From NCBI GenBank assembly GCA_015233515.1, contig JADFXS010000045.1, positions 1-16,118 on the forward strand: 16,118 nt of DNA. The letters are read 5' to 3'. Under the pieces are notes generated by a model that had not been told where the DNA came from, did not search any database, and worked only from the letters and a program-made list of their open reading frames with translations. Below are positions 1 to 7,867 of the stretch, piece after piece (position 1 is the first letter of the stretch; each line of letters opens with the position of its first letter). Position numbers and translations under genes: made by a program. This DNA comes from Deltaproteobacteria bacterium (GTDB taxonomy: Bacteria > Desulfobacterota > Desulfarculia > Adiutricales > JAGVGV01).

Positions 1-538
1 TCACAGTTCATTAAGGCGGCTTTCAAAACACCCGTAAATGCCTTTGCGTACATGACCGATGCATACTCGTCAGATGGCCAGGCCGTGTTGGAAAAAATCT
101 CTTATGCCCGCAACTCTCGCCTTAGGCGGGGTAGATATCATGTACGGCGCCGGCCGTCTGGGAGGAAGCACCTGCGCAAGCCCGATCCAGATGATAATCG
201 ACGACGATTTAACCGTGGTTACCAAAAGAATGATCGCCGGCGTGAAAATTGATGAAGACCGGCTGGCCCTGAACCAAATCCTTGAAGCCGGCGCCGGCGG
301 CAATTACCTCACGATGGATCACACCAGAAGATATTGCCGTGAAACCGCTCGCCCTGAACTGTGTAGGCAAATTGGGCTGGACAACTGGCAAGATGGAGGC
401 AAGAAGAATTATTTTGACCGGGCAGTGGAAAAGTACCGCAGGATTCAAAAGGAACTCAAGCCTCAAGATCTGCCGGATGACGTTGTGAAGGAAATGAATA
501 GCATTGTCCGAAAAGCAGATAAGGCTTTGTGCGCCTAA
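1..538 (+). pseudogene. MttB-superfamily corrinoid methyltransferase, 3' part, frameshifted
   Basis: This is the C-terminal portion of an MttB-superfamily (COG5598) methyltransferase, the family that moves a methyl group from a methylamine or quaternary amine to a partner corrinoid protein. The reading frame from base 1 gives a family-like stretch (TDAYSSDGQAVLEK) up to about base 108. The match then continues one frame over (LALGGVDIMYGAGRLGG, AGAGGNYLTMDHT) to the stop at 536-538. One extra C in the CCC run at 107-109 explains the shift: removing it gives an uninterrupted ISYAATLALGG. The C-terminal end (DRAVEKYRRIQ, LPDDVVKEM) is typical of the family. The visible part should cover the site of pyrrolysine in trimethylamine methyltransferase, about two thirds along that protein, but no in-frame TAG occurs. 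A non-pyrrolysine homologue (as for glycine betaine, proline betaine or carnitine) is therefore more likely. It lies 25 bases upstream of its corrinoid protein. The 5' part is outside the window. The frameshift may be real decay or an assembly error. The family is confident; the substrate is unknown. Confidence 0.85.
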
Positions 539-563
539 CACCAATTCTGAAAGGAGACATACA

Positions 564-1199
564 ATGGGTGATTATAATAAAATAATGGAAGCGGTTATTA
601 AAGGGGATAAACGCAATGCCGCGGATCAAGCAAAACTGCTTTTAGAGTCTGGAAACGACCTGATAGATGTCATTGAGAATGGCCTGAATGTGGCGATGGG
701 AATTGTCGGAGATCGTATGAAAACGGGTGAAATGTTCATTCCGGAAGTACTGCAATCCGCCATTGCCATGAGGTCCGCGGTCGATGTCTTTAAGCCGCAC
801 ATGGATGCCGGTGAAATCAAGAGCCTGGGCAGGGTTGTGCTTGGAAGCGTTAAAGGGGATTTACACGATATCGGCAAGAGCCTGGTTAGCTTGATGTTGG
901 AAGGCGCCGGGTTTACGGTTTTTGATTTGGGGGTCGATGTTGAGCCGGAACGATTTGTCAAAGCGATAAAAGAACATAACGCCCAACTTGTCGGTATGTC
1001 CGCATTGCTGACAACCACCATGCCTAATATGGAACGTACTGTCAAGGCGATAAAAGAAGCTGGATTACGAGACCAAGTTAAAATTATCCTTGGCGGTGCG
1101 CCAATTAACCAAAAATTCGCCGATAAAATCGGCGCGGATGGTTATGGCGAGAATGCGGGTTCAGCAGTTCAGCTCTCCAAAAGTTTGTTAAAAATTTAG
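564..1199 (+). CDS. Corrinoid (B12-binding) protein, MttC/MtgC type
   Basis: This 211-residue corrinoid protein accepts a methyl group from the MttB-type enzyme upstream on its bound Co(I) cobamide and passes it to a second methyltransferase that methylates tetrahydrofolate or coenzyme M. Residues about 5-85 form the helical cap typical of methionine-synthase-like B12 proteins. Residues about 88-211 are the Rossmann-like B12-binding domain, with the DxHxxG motif at 99-104, so His101 is the expected lower-axial cobalt ligand. A SALLTTT segment and a late LGGAP / GADGYGENAG segment complete the cobamide-binding pattern. The length is normal for MttC, MtgC and MtbC proteins. The ATG at 564 is chosen because AAGGAG lies at 551-556 with good spacing; the upstream in-frame ATG at 504 lies inside the preceding gene and lacks this site. 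No reductive activator (RamA-like) is seen in the window. Confidence 0.95.
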   Translation: MGDYNKIMEAVIKGDKRNAADQAKLLLESGNDLIDVIENGLNVAMGIVGDRMKTGEMFIPEVLQSAIAMRSAVDVFKPHMDAGEIKSLGRVVLGSVKGDLHDIGKSLVSLMLEGAGFTVFDLGVDVEPERFVKAIKEHNAQLVGMSALLTTTMPNMERTVKAIKEAGLRDQVKIILGGAPINQKFADKIGADGYGENAGSAVQLSKSLLKI

Positions 1200-1313
1200 G
1201 CCCTCCAATCGGGACCCAACCAGGCAGAGAAATGCCGAAATCGGGTAGTGCCTTCAAGAGATCGCCGAACACACCAGCGATCTTGAGCAGACTTAATTAA
1301 GGGGCCAAGTAAA

Positions 1314-3335
1314 ATGATCAGCCATGTTGAAATATCACGCGCCATGAAAGTGCGGCTTGATGACGATCTTCCAGAGCTTCAAGCGTTCAAGCCCGGAATC
1401 CGCAGGGCGCCGGACCGTGGATTCAGATTGACAGAAAATCAGACTCGCGTCGCTCTGAAGAATGCCTTGCGATATATTCCCCAACAGCATCACGCTGCCC
1501 TGATCCCAGAATTTCTTGAAGAGTTAAAAACCCGTGGGCGTATTTATGGATATCGCTTTAGGCCCCACGGGTGGATCAAGGCAAAACCCATCGATGAATA
1601 TAGGGGCTGTACGGTCGCAAAGGCCGTTCAGTTAATGATAGACAATAATCTTGATTTTGATGTAGCGCTCTACCCTTATGAGCTGGTGACCTACGGCGAA
1701 ACCGGGAGTGTCTGCCAAAACTGGATGCAGTATCGCCTGATCAAAAAATACCTTGAAGTACTTACCGAAGAGCAGACTTTGGTCCTGCAATCGGGTCATC
1801 CGTTAGGTCTTTTCAAATCATCTCCCGAAAATCCCAGAGTCATTATTACCAACGGTCTTATGGTGGGACTGTACGACAATCCGGATGATTGGGAAATAGC
1901 CGCGCAAATGGGCGTCTCTTCCTATGGCCAGATGACGGCCGGCGGGTGGATGTACATCGGGCCTCAAGGCATTGTCCACGGAACTTACAATACCCTCCTG
2001 AATGCCGGCCGGAAGAAGTGCAACGTTGGCGAAGGTGGAAATCTGGCCGGTCTTTTATTCCTGACCTCCGGCCTTGGCGGAATGAGTGGCGCACAGCCCA
2101 AAGCCGCGAAAATTGCGGGTGCGGTGTCGGTCATTGCCGAAGTGGATTATAGCCGGGTTGAGACGCGCCACTCCCAGGGCTGGGTGGATATGGCATTGAC
2201 AGACTTGTCGGAAGTTTTTCGGCAAGCCGCCCGGGCAATGGAGCGCAAGGAAGCTCTGTCTATCGCCTATCACGGCAATATTGTAGATGTTTTGGAATAC
2301 GTCGTCGAAAATAATATTCACGTGGATCTCTTGTCCGACCAGACTTCATGCCACGTAGTATACGACGGCGGATATTGCCCCCAGGGTATCAGCTTCGAAG
2401 AGCGAACCGAGTTATTATCCAAAGACAGATCACGGTTTAAAAAACTGGTGAATAAGAGCCTGAAACGACATTATGAGTTGATCAAGATCCTGGTTGCGCG
2501 GAATGTTTTCTTCTTCGATTATGGAAATGCCTTTTTAAAGGCGGTATTCGATTCCGGAGTAACAGAGGTTGTTAAAAACGGCGTCGATGCCAAGGACGGA
2601 TTCATTTTCCCTTCATATTTCGAGGATATCATGGGGCCGATTTTTGATTATGGATACGGTCCCTTCCGCTGGGTCTGCCTCAGCGGCCAACCCGAAGATC
2701 TTCAAAAAACCGATCTGGCGGCCATGAGTTGTATCGATCCGGATCGCCGCTCGTATGATATGGATAACTATGTCTGGATTCGGGATGCCGGAGCCAACAA
2801 TCTGGTAGTTGGCAGTCAAGCCAGGATTCTCTATCAAGATGCTGTCGGTCGGGTGACCATTGCGCTCAAATTCAACAAGATGGTTCGCGAAGGCGAGATC
2901 GGTCCCGTGATGGTAGGGCGCGACCATCACGACCCCGGCGGAACAGATTCCCCTTTTCGAGAAACAGCCAACATCCATGACGGCAGCAATGTCTGCGCCG
3001 ATATGGCGACCCATTGTTTTGCCGGTAACGCGGCGCGTGGCATGTCCATGGTGGCACTGCATAATGGAGGTGGGGTCGGTATCGGCAAGGCGATCAATGG
3101 CGGCTTCGGGCTGGTTCTGGACGGCAGCGACCGAGTGGACGGAATTATTCGGTCGGCCATGTTATGGGATGTCATGGGCGGTGTAGCTCGTCGCAACTGG
3201 GTCCGAAACCCTAACGCCATGGAAGTGGCGATAGCCTATAACCAGGATAACCCAAACGGTGATCACATCACCATCCCCTATTTAGCCGATGAAACCGTAG
3301 TGACCGCGGCTGTTAAAAAATTATTCGCCGACTGA
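1314..3335 (+). CDS. hutU: Urocanate hydratase (urocanase), long form
   Basis: Urocanase adds water to urocanate to give 4-imidazolone-5-propionate, the second step of histidine degradation, using tightly bound NAD+. The 673-residue product has the length of the long-form family (vertebrate and some bacterial enzymes) rather than the roughly 555 residues of the Pseudomonas/Bacillus form. Recognisable blocks are a glycine-rich NAD-binding segment (GLGGMSGAQPKAAKIAGA, 253-270), DQTSCH (342-347), FDYGN (401-405), GPFRW (449-453), RDHHDPGGTDSPFRET (536-551) and HNGGGVGIGKAINGGFG (583-599). The short-form signature around GLPARICW corresponds here to GSQARILY (500-507), so the signature Cys is Leu; as I recall, this is normal for the long form. 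AAGGGG precedes the ATG with acceptable spacing. No histidine ammonia-lyase is in the window, and the next pathway enzyme survives only as a relic at 13127. A thiourocanate or N-methylated urocanate substrate cannot be excluded from sequence. Confidence 0.95.
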   Translation: MISHVEISRAMKVRLDDDLPELQAFKPGIRRAPDRGFRLTENQTRVALKNALRYIPQQHHAALIPEFLEELKTRGRIYGYRFRPHGWIKAKPIDEYRGCTVAKAVQLMIDNNLDFDVALYPYELVTYGETGSVCQNWMQYRLIKKYLEVLTEEQTLVLQSGHPLGLFKSSPENPRVIITNGLMVGLYDNPDDWEIAAQMGVSSYGQMTAGGWMYIGPQGIVHGTYNTLLNAGRKKCNVGEGGNLAGLLFLTSGLGGMSGAQPKAAKIAGAVSVIAEVDYSRVETRHSQGWVDMALTDLSEVFRQAARAMERKEALSIAYHGNIVDVLEYVVENNIHVDLLSDQTSCHVVYDGGYCPQGISFEERTELLSKDRSRFKKLVNKSLKRHYELIKILVARNVFFFDYGNAFLKAVFDSGVTEVVKNGVDAKDGFIFPSYFEDIMGPIFDYGYGPFRWVCLSGQPEDLQKTDLAAMSCIDPDRRSYDMDNYVWIRDAGANNLVVGSQARILYQDAVGRVTIALKFNKMVREGEIGPVMVGRDHHDPGGTDSPFRETANIHDGSNVCADMATHCFAGNAARGMSMVALHNGGGVGIGKAINGGFGLVLDGSDRVDGIIRSAMLWDVMGGVARRNWVRNPNAMEVAIAYNQDNPNGDHITIPYLADETVVTAAVKKLFAD

Positions 3336-3377
3336 TAATCGAGAAACACCAACCCTGAGCATGTGGGGAAGTGAATC

Positions 3378-3697
3378 ATGGAATCAAGGTTATCAGAACT
3401 GGAAACAGTATTGGCTCAAGGCCGTAATCGACGGGAATTTTTGCATGGGCCGCGGCCCTCGGGCTAACCTCGGCTTTGCTACCAGGGTTGTGGGGCGCGT
3501 CAGCTCTCGCGGCGACTCCCCAAAATGGAGGCCTTTTTAGAATCGATGTTACCGGTTGAAGCACCGGAGATTCATTTGATCCAACAGCGATGGAGACCTT
3601 CATGCCGCATAATATAAGCCGACAGCTACCCAACAACCTGGTGGAAGCCGGCCCGGACGGAGTCGGTCAGGAATTGATTAAACCGGCCGGGTTATAA
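3378..3697 (+). pseudogene. Relic of a Tat-exported peptide/opine ABC substrate-binding protein
   Basis: This is the N-terminal remnant of a family-5 (SBP_bac_5) solute-binding protein. From ATG 3378 the frame reads a typical twin-arginine start (NRREFLHG) and then meets a TAA at 3465. One frame over, from about 3449, the hydrophobic part of the signal peptide continues (AAALGLTSALLPGLWGASA) with LAAT and a mature start QNGGLFRIDVTG. After a TGA at 3557 come STGDSFDPTAMETF and LPNNLVEAGPDGVGQEL, which match the start of the family. The frame closes at TAA 3695 after only about 105 codons of the expected 500 or more. There is thus one frameshift, one internal stop and a large 3' loss. It sits just upstream of the ATPase genes of a matching importer, whose working binding protein is at 7868, so it looks like a superseded or duplicated component. 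No homology was recognised between 3698 and 3837. Confidence 0.75.
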
Positions 3698-3722
3698 AAA
3701 TTTTTTCCATGAACCTGGATTT

Positions 3723-3754
3723 GGCGATCATCGTTAGACAAAACGATGATCGTC
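3723..3754 (+). repeat. Strong hairpin upstream of the ABC ATPase genes
   Basis: A perfect 11-base inverted repeat, CGATCATCGTT at 3725-3735 and AACGATGATCG at 3742-3752, encloses a 6-base loop. A G-T pair and a further G-C pair extend the stem to 13. No T-tract follows, so it is not a standard intrinsic terminator. It lies between the dead binding-protein gene and the first ATPase and could be an operator or an RNA processing or stability element. Confidence 0.5.
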
Positions 3755-3837
3755 ATTCAGGACCAAGCAGCAGTCCATAGGCGAAGATTTGATGGCGCCG
3801 AAGAAATTCGTTCGTGAAGGACGTTGGTTGGAAATTT

Positions 3838-4806
3838 ATGAACACACCCTTGTTAAAGATTAGCAACCTAAAAACATATTTTCCCGTTCGCACGGGCATA
3901 ATAAAAGCAGTGGATGGTTTGGACTATGCTGTTTTCGAGAACGAAACCCTGGGAATTGTCGGAGAGTCGGGCAGCGGAAAAAGCATCAGCGCTTTATCGA
4001 TCCTGCGGCTAATTCCTTCACCTGGACGCATAGTGACCGGAGACATTTTCTTTAAAGGCGAGAATTTGTTGAGTTTGCCTTTAAAACGGATGCCTCAGAT
4101 TCGCGGCAGCAAGATATCGATGATTTTTCAAGACCCGATGAGCTCATTGAACCCTGTGCTCACCGTGGGAAGACAAATCAGTGAAGCCATTACGACCCAT
4201 CAAAAATTGAAATCCGCGCAAGCCAGACAAATCGTGATTGAAATGTTGCAGCAAGTCGGCATAGCAGAACCCGAAAAACGCTTAAAAGAGTATCCCCATC
4301 AATTCAGTGGGGGGCAACGACAGCGTATCATGATTGCCATGGCGTTGGCCTGCAAACCGGACCTGCTCATTGCCGATGAACCGACCACCGCGCTTGACGT
4401 CACCTGCCAGGCCCAAATAATTAAGCTGATCCAGGAATTGCAGCAAAAACAACGGACTTCAGTGATACTGATAACGCATGACATGGGACTGGTGGCGGAA
4501 ATAGCCGACCGAGTCGTTGTAATGTATGCCGGCTCTCTTATGGAATCCGCCGATGTCTGGAGCTTGTTCAAGCATCCTGCTCACCCCTACACTCAGGCGC
4601 TTCTGAAATCAATATCCTATTTGGGCATGAAAGAACGCAAAAGACGACTGAATGAAATTTCCGGAACAATTCCCAGCCTGTTGGATCTGCCGCCGGGGTG
4701 CAAGTTTCATCCACGATGTGAGCGAGCAGAGCATGGATGCCATAAGGAAGAGCCACCACTCAGAAACATTCAGGACGACCACTGGGTGCGCTGCTGGTTT
4801 GCGTGA
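3838..4806 (+). CDS. dppD: Peptide/opine ABC importer ATPase, DppD/OppD type
   Basis: This is the first of two ATPases that power a family-5 binding-protein importer (di/oligopeptides, nickel, opines and related compounds) at the inner face of the membrane. The 322-residue product shows Walker A GESGSGKS (42-49), a Q-loop FQDP (97-100), the ABC signature FSGGQRQR (156-163), Walker B LLIADEPT (176-183) and the switch His214. The C-terminal oligopeptide/dipeptide extension carries the cysteine-containing PPGCKFHPRC pattern plus a further Cys, a feature of DppD/OppD that can hold an Fe-S cluster in some homologues. A GTG at 3814 would add eight residues; I prefer ATG 3838 because its N-terminus (MNTPLLKISNLKTYF) matches the family start, though neither start has a strong ribosome-binding site. 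The gene begins the dppDFBC-like cluster. The transported substrate cannot be read from the ATPase. Confidence 0.92.
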   Translation: MNTPLLKISNLKTYFPVRTGIIKAVDGLDYAVFENETLGIVGESGSGKSISALSILRLIPSPGRIVTGDIFFKGENLLSLPLKRMPQIRGSKISMIFQDPMSSLNPVLTVGRQISEAITTHQKLKSAQARQIVIEMLQQVGIAEPEKRLKEYPHQFSGGQRQRIMIAMALACKPDLLIADEPTTALDVTCQAQIIKLIQELQQKQRTSVILITHDMGLVAEIADRVVVMYAGSLMESADVWSLFKHPAHPYTQALLKSISYLGMKERKRRLNEISGTIPSLLDLPPGCKFHPRCERAEHGCHKEEPPLRNIQDDHWVRCWFA

Positions 4807-4863
4807 TCCATATCCCAACGGGCATGGTCATTTTGAACCCGTAAAAGGGTTGGAATCAACAAT

Positions 4864-5880
4864 ATGATGGCCGAATCTGATGGAAGGATATTTTCAGACA
4901 TGCTCAGCAATAACAGTGAAACGTTTCTTTCCGTCGAACACTTGACTAAACATTTCCCCCTCAAAGGCGGTTTTTTCTCCAGGCAGAAGGGAATCATACA
5001 TGCCGTCAATGACGTCAGTTTCAAGCTTTCGCGCAAGCTGTCATTAGGTATCGTTGGAGAAAGCGGGTCAGGAAAGACGACCGTCGGTAAATGCTTGCTG
5101 CGACTTATCGAACCCACTTCGGGGAGAGTATGGATCAATGGTTTGGAAATAAGCAACCTGGCCCCCAAAGGCCTTTTTCCGGTCAGAGAAAAAATGCAAA
5201 TGATCTATCAGGATCCCTATGCTTCTTTGAATCCGCGAATGACGGTGGAAGAAATTGTGGCTGAAGGACTCCGTATTAACCGCAAAATAAATCGGAGGGC
5301 ACGCAAGGATTCCGTTGCCGATTTGCTGCGAAAAGTTGGTCTCATGCCTGAAAACATGCTCCGCTATCCGCATGAATTCAGCGGTGGGCAGCGGCAACGG
5401 ATCGGCATTGCACGAGCGCTGGCATTGCGGCCGGATTTGATCGTTGCGGATGAACCGGTTTCCGCCCTGGACGTATCGATTCGGGCTCAAGTGATAAACT
5501 TGATGATGGATCTTCAGGAGGAATTCGGTCTGACCTATATCATTATTTCGCACGATCTTGCCGTGGTACAACAAATGTGCAACATGGTCGCCGTGATGTA
5601 TTTGGGCAAGATCGTCGAAATGGCCAGTACCGAGACGCTGTATGAAAGTCCACGGCATCCCTATACAAAAATACTGCTTGCCTCAGTGCCGGTACCCGAC
5701 CCGGAACAGCGCAGCAAGTGGACTATGGTTCAGGGAGAAATCCCCAGCCCGGCCAATCCGCCGGCCGGCTGTTTCTTTCATCCACGCTGCCCGGAGGTCA
5801 AGGATCTCTGTCGACGGCAGGCGTCCCAACTTCAAGAAATCGGCGGCGGCCATTCAGTGGCCTGCCATTTGCGATACTAA
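4864..5880 (+). CDS. dppF: Peptide/opine ABC importer ATPase, DppF/OppF type
   Basis: This is the second ATPase of the importer, expected to heterodimerise with the DppD-like protein. The 338-residue product has Walker A GESGSGKT (65-72), Q-loop YQDP (115-118), signature FSGGQRQR (172-179), Walker B DLIVADEP (191-198) and switch His230. Its C-terminus has the PPAGCFFHPRCP pattern of the oligopeptide ATPase extension. The first 19 residues before FLSVEHLTKHFPLKGG are longer than usual, and ATG 4900, preceded by GAAGGA at the end of the upstream codons, is an alternative start seven residues before the family match. It follows dppD by 57 bases and ends two bases before dppB, so the cluster is very likely one transcript. 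Confidence 0.92.
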   Translation: MMAESDGRIFSDMLSNNSETFLSVEHLTKHFPLKGGFFSRQKGIIHAVNDVSFKLSRKLSLGIVGESGSGKTTVGKCLLRLIEPTSGRVWINGLEISNLAPKGLFPVREKMQMIYQDPYASLNPRMTVEEIVAEGLRINRKINRRARKDSVADLLRKVGLMPENMLRYPHEFSGGQRQRIGIARALALRPDLIVADEPVSALDVSIRAQVINLMMDLQEEFGLTYIIISHDLAVVQQMCNMVAVMYLGKIVEMASTETLYESPRHPYTKILLASVPVPDPEQRSKWTMVQGEIPSPANPPAGCFFHPRCPEVKDLCRRQASQLQEIGGGHSVACHLRY

Positions 5881-5882
5881 TC

Positions 5883-6896
5883 ATGAAACTCCTAAAGTAT
5901 GTATTGAAACGTTTGGCGCTGCTGGTTCCGGTCATGATCGGTGTCACCGTACTGACTTTTTGCATATCGCACATGGTGCCTTCCAACCCGGCCGCGGTGG
6001 CCTTGGGGCCTCATGCAACCGATGAGACGATAAAAGCGCTGCAAAAAGAATGGGGGCTCGATCGACCCGTTTACGTCCAGTACCTTATCTACATACGCAA
6101 TCTATGCAAAGGCGATCTAGGAACATCGCTGCGTACCAATCGACCCGTACAGAAAGATTTGAAGGATTATTTTCCGGCCACTCTGGAACTCACCATCGCC
6201 AGTCTTCTATTCAGCCTGCTGGTTGGCCTGCCTCTGGGTGTTTTGTCCGCTGTCAATAAAGACAGGCTGATCGATCACACCTCCCGATTTATCTCCTTGA
6301 TTGGAGTCTCCATGCCGGTTTTCTGGCTGGGATTGCTCATGATTTTAGCCTTTTATTTCTATTGTGGCCTGCTCCCGGGAGGCGGGCGTCTTCCCCCAAC
6401 CGCCACCCCTCCAAGCTTCATAACCGGACTTTATATATTGGACAGTCTACTGACGGCAAATTGGGTGACACTCAAACAAAGCGTGCTGCATATCATCATG
6501 CCCATGACCTGTTTGGGGTTCGCTATTTTGGGAGTCATTTCGAGAATGATGCGCTCTTCCATGCTGAACGTGCTTAATGAAGACTACATGAAAACCGCTT
6601 ATGCCAAAGGCCTTTGTCCAACTATAGTAATTTTTACTCACGCTATGAAGAACGCCATCCTTCCGGTGATCACTATTTCGGGAGTCTTGTTTGGGCAATT
6701 ACTGGCCGGAGCGGTTTTGACCGAGACAATTTTCTCCTGGCCGGGAATGGGCTTATATACCATAAATTCCATTATGCATTTGGATTTCCAGCCAATTATG
6801 GGTTTTACCGTCTTGGTGGCAGTCCTCTACGTTATGATCAATCTGTTCGTTGACATTCTTTATGTATTCTTTGATCCGAGGATTCGACTGGATTAG
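5883..6896 (+). CDS. dppB: Peptide/opine ABC importer permease, DppB type
   Basis: This inner-membrane permease forms the translocation channel with the next gene product. The 337-residue protein starts with a basic end and a long hydrophobic helix (LLVPVMIGVTVLTFCISH), then has the extracytoplasmic segment conserved in DppB/OppB (KEWGLDRPVYVQYL, GDLGTSLRTNRPV). About six membrane segments follow in all. The ATPase-contact EAA loop reads EDYMKTAYAKGL...AMKNAILP, and the C-terminus ends in the family pattern DPRIRLD. The ATG at 5883 begins two bases after the dppF stop and gives the expected N-terminus. Longer in-frame starts would run back through dppF and are not supported. Confidence 0.93.
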   Translation: MKLLKYVLKRLALLVPVMIGVTVLTFCISHMVPSNPAAVALGPHATDETIKALQKEWGLDRPVYVQYLIYIRNLCKGDLGTSLRTNRPVQKDLKDYFPATLELTIASLLFSLLVGLPLGVLSAVNKDRLIDHTSRFISLIGVSMPVFWLGLLMILAFYFYCGLLPGGGRLPPTATPPSFITGLYILDSLLTANWVTLKQSVLHIIMPMTCLGFAILGVISRMMRSSMLNVLNEDYMKTAYAKGLCPTIVIFTHAMKNAILPVITISGVLFGQLLAGAVLTETIFSWPGMGLYTINSIMHLDFQPIMGFTVLVAVLYVMINLFVDILYVFFDPRIRLD

Positions 6897-6914
6897 AAAG
6901 AACAGGCAAGGCAA

Positions 6915-7760
6915 ATGGAGCAAGTTCACATCTTCCTTTATCGCATCAAAAAGAGCCCCCTGACCATGATCGGGGCAATGATCGTTTTGTTATTGCTGGC
7001 AACCGCTATTTTCGCCCCATATATTGCACCCTACAATCCAGTAGAAATCAACCCCCCAGAGCGTTTAATGCCGCCATCCCGCAGCCACATATGCGGAACC
7101 GATACAGCCGGTCGGGACATTTTCAGCCGCATTGTCTACGGATCCAGGATATCCATTGAAATCGGTGTTACCGTGGTGTTTTTGGCAGCCGTATTTGGTG
7201 CGCTGATCGGAATTTTTTCCAGCTATCTGGGCGGCATGATAGATGAAATCGTCATGCGCATCACGGACGTCTTCCTGTCGGTTCCGTATTTGATTCTAGC
7301 CATGGCCATCGCGGCGGCACTGGGGCCAAGTCTCATCAATACGCTGATTTCTCTAGTGATCGTGTGGTGGCCGATTTATACTCGTTTGACCCGGGGACAA
7401 GTATTACTGGTGCGTGAATTGACTTACGTGGAGGCTTCCAAAGGCCTCGGCGGCAGGCATTTTTGGATCATCTTCAAACACATTCTTCCCAACAGCATTT
7501 CGCCCGTTATCGTCCAGGCATCGCTGGATTTTGGCAATGCCATCATGTCCGCGGCGGCCCTGAGCTTTATAGGTCTCGGAGCCCAACCCCCATCGCCTGA
7601 GTGGGGAGCCATGATTAGCGAAGGACGTAACTATCTCCGGGATAGCTGGTGGTATGCAACTTTTCCGGGGTTGGCTATTTTTATAACCATCATGGGCTTC
7701 AATCTTCTGGGAGACGGGTTTCGGGACATTCTCGATCCCAAGCTAAGGGAAAGGGGGTGA
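6915..7760 (+). CDS. dppC: Peptide/opine ABC importer permease, DppC type
   Basis: This is the second permease of the importer, 281 residues. A short cytoplasmic start and first helix (MIGAMIVLLLLATAIFAPYIAPY) are followed by the DppC/OppC segment HICGTDTAGRDIFSRIVYGSR. The EAA loop reads LTYVEASKGLGGRHFWIIFKHILPNS, and the C-terminal GFNLLGDGFRDILDPKLR is typical of the family. It starts 18 bases after dppB and is translated in the same direction. A hairpin at 7763-7791 separates it from the binding-protein gene. Confidence 0.94.
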   Translation: MEQVHIFLYRIKKSPLTMIGAMIVLLLLATAIFAPYIAPYNPVEINPPERLMPPSRSHICGTDTAGRDIFSRIVYGSRISIEIGVTVVFLAAVFGALIGIFSSYLGGMIDEIVMRITDVFLSVPYLILAMAIAAALGPSLINTLISLVIVWWPIYTRLTRGQVLLVRELTYVEASKGLGGRHFWIIFKHILPNSISPVIVQASLDFGNAIMSAAALSFIGLGAQPPSPEWGAMISEGRNYLRDSWWYATFPGLAIFITIMGFNLLGDGFRDILDPKLRERG

Positions 7761-7762
7761 CG

Positions 7763-7791
7763 AAAAGAAGACGGATTTGCCTGCTTCTTTT
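7763..7791 (+). promoter_or_regulatory. Possible intercistronic hairpin between permease and binding-protein genes
   Basis: AAAAGAAG at 7763-7770 is the exact reverse complement of CTTCTTTT at 7784-7791, with a 13-base loop. It sits three bases after the dppC stop, 77 bases before the binding-protein start. It might be a weak attenuator or an RNA-stabilising stem that sets higher binding-protein expression, or it may be chance. Confidence 0.3.
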
Positions 7792-7867
7792 TGAGAGAAA
7801 TCTTACAATCCTAAGCAGTTAGTGGTGAATCAACCTGATAAATTGATTTAAAGAATGGGAGAATGGA

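Noticed and set aside
1249..1285. AGATCGC...GCGATCT inverted repeat before hutU considered as a terminator
   Set aside because: The stem is only 7 bp, the loop is long and there is no T-tract; it is weaker than expected for a functional terminator.
3376..3636. Minus-strand ORF of 86 codons opposite the binding-protein relic
   Set aside because: It has no recognisable domain, and the plus strand clearly matches a family-5 binding protein once frames are joined, so the minus ORF is a shadow.
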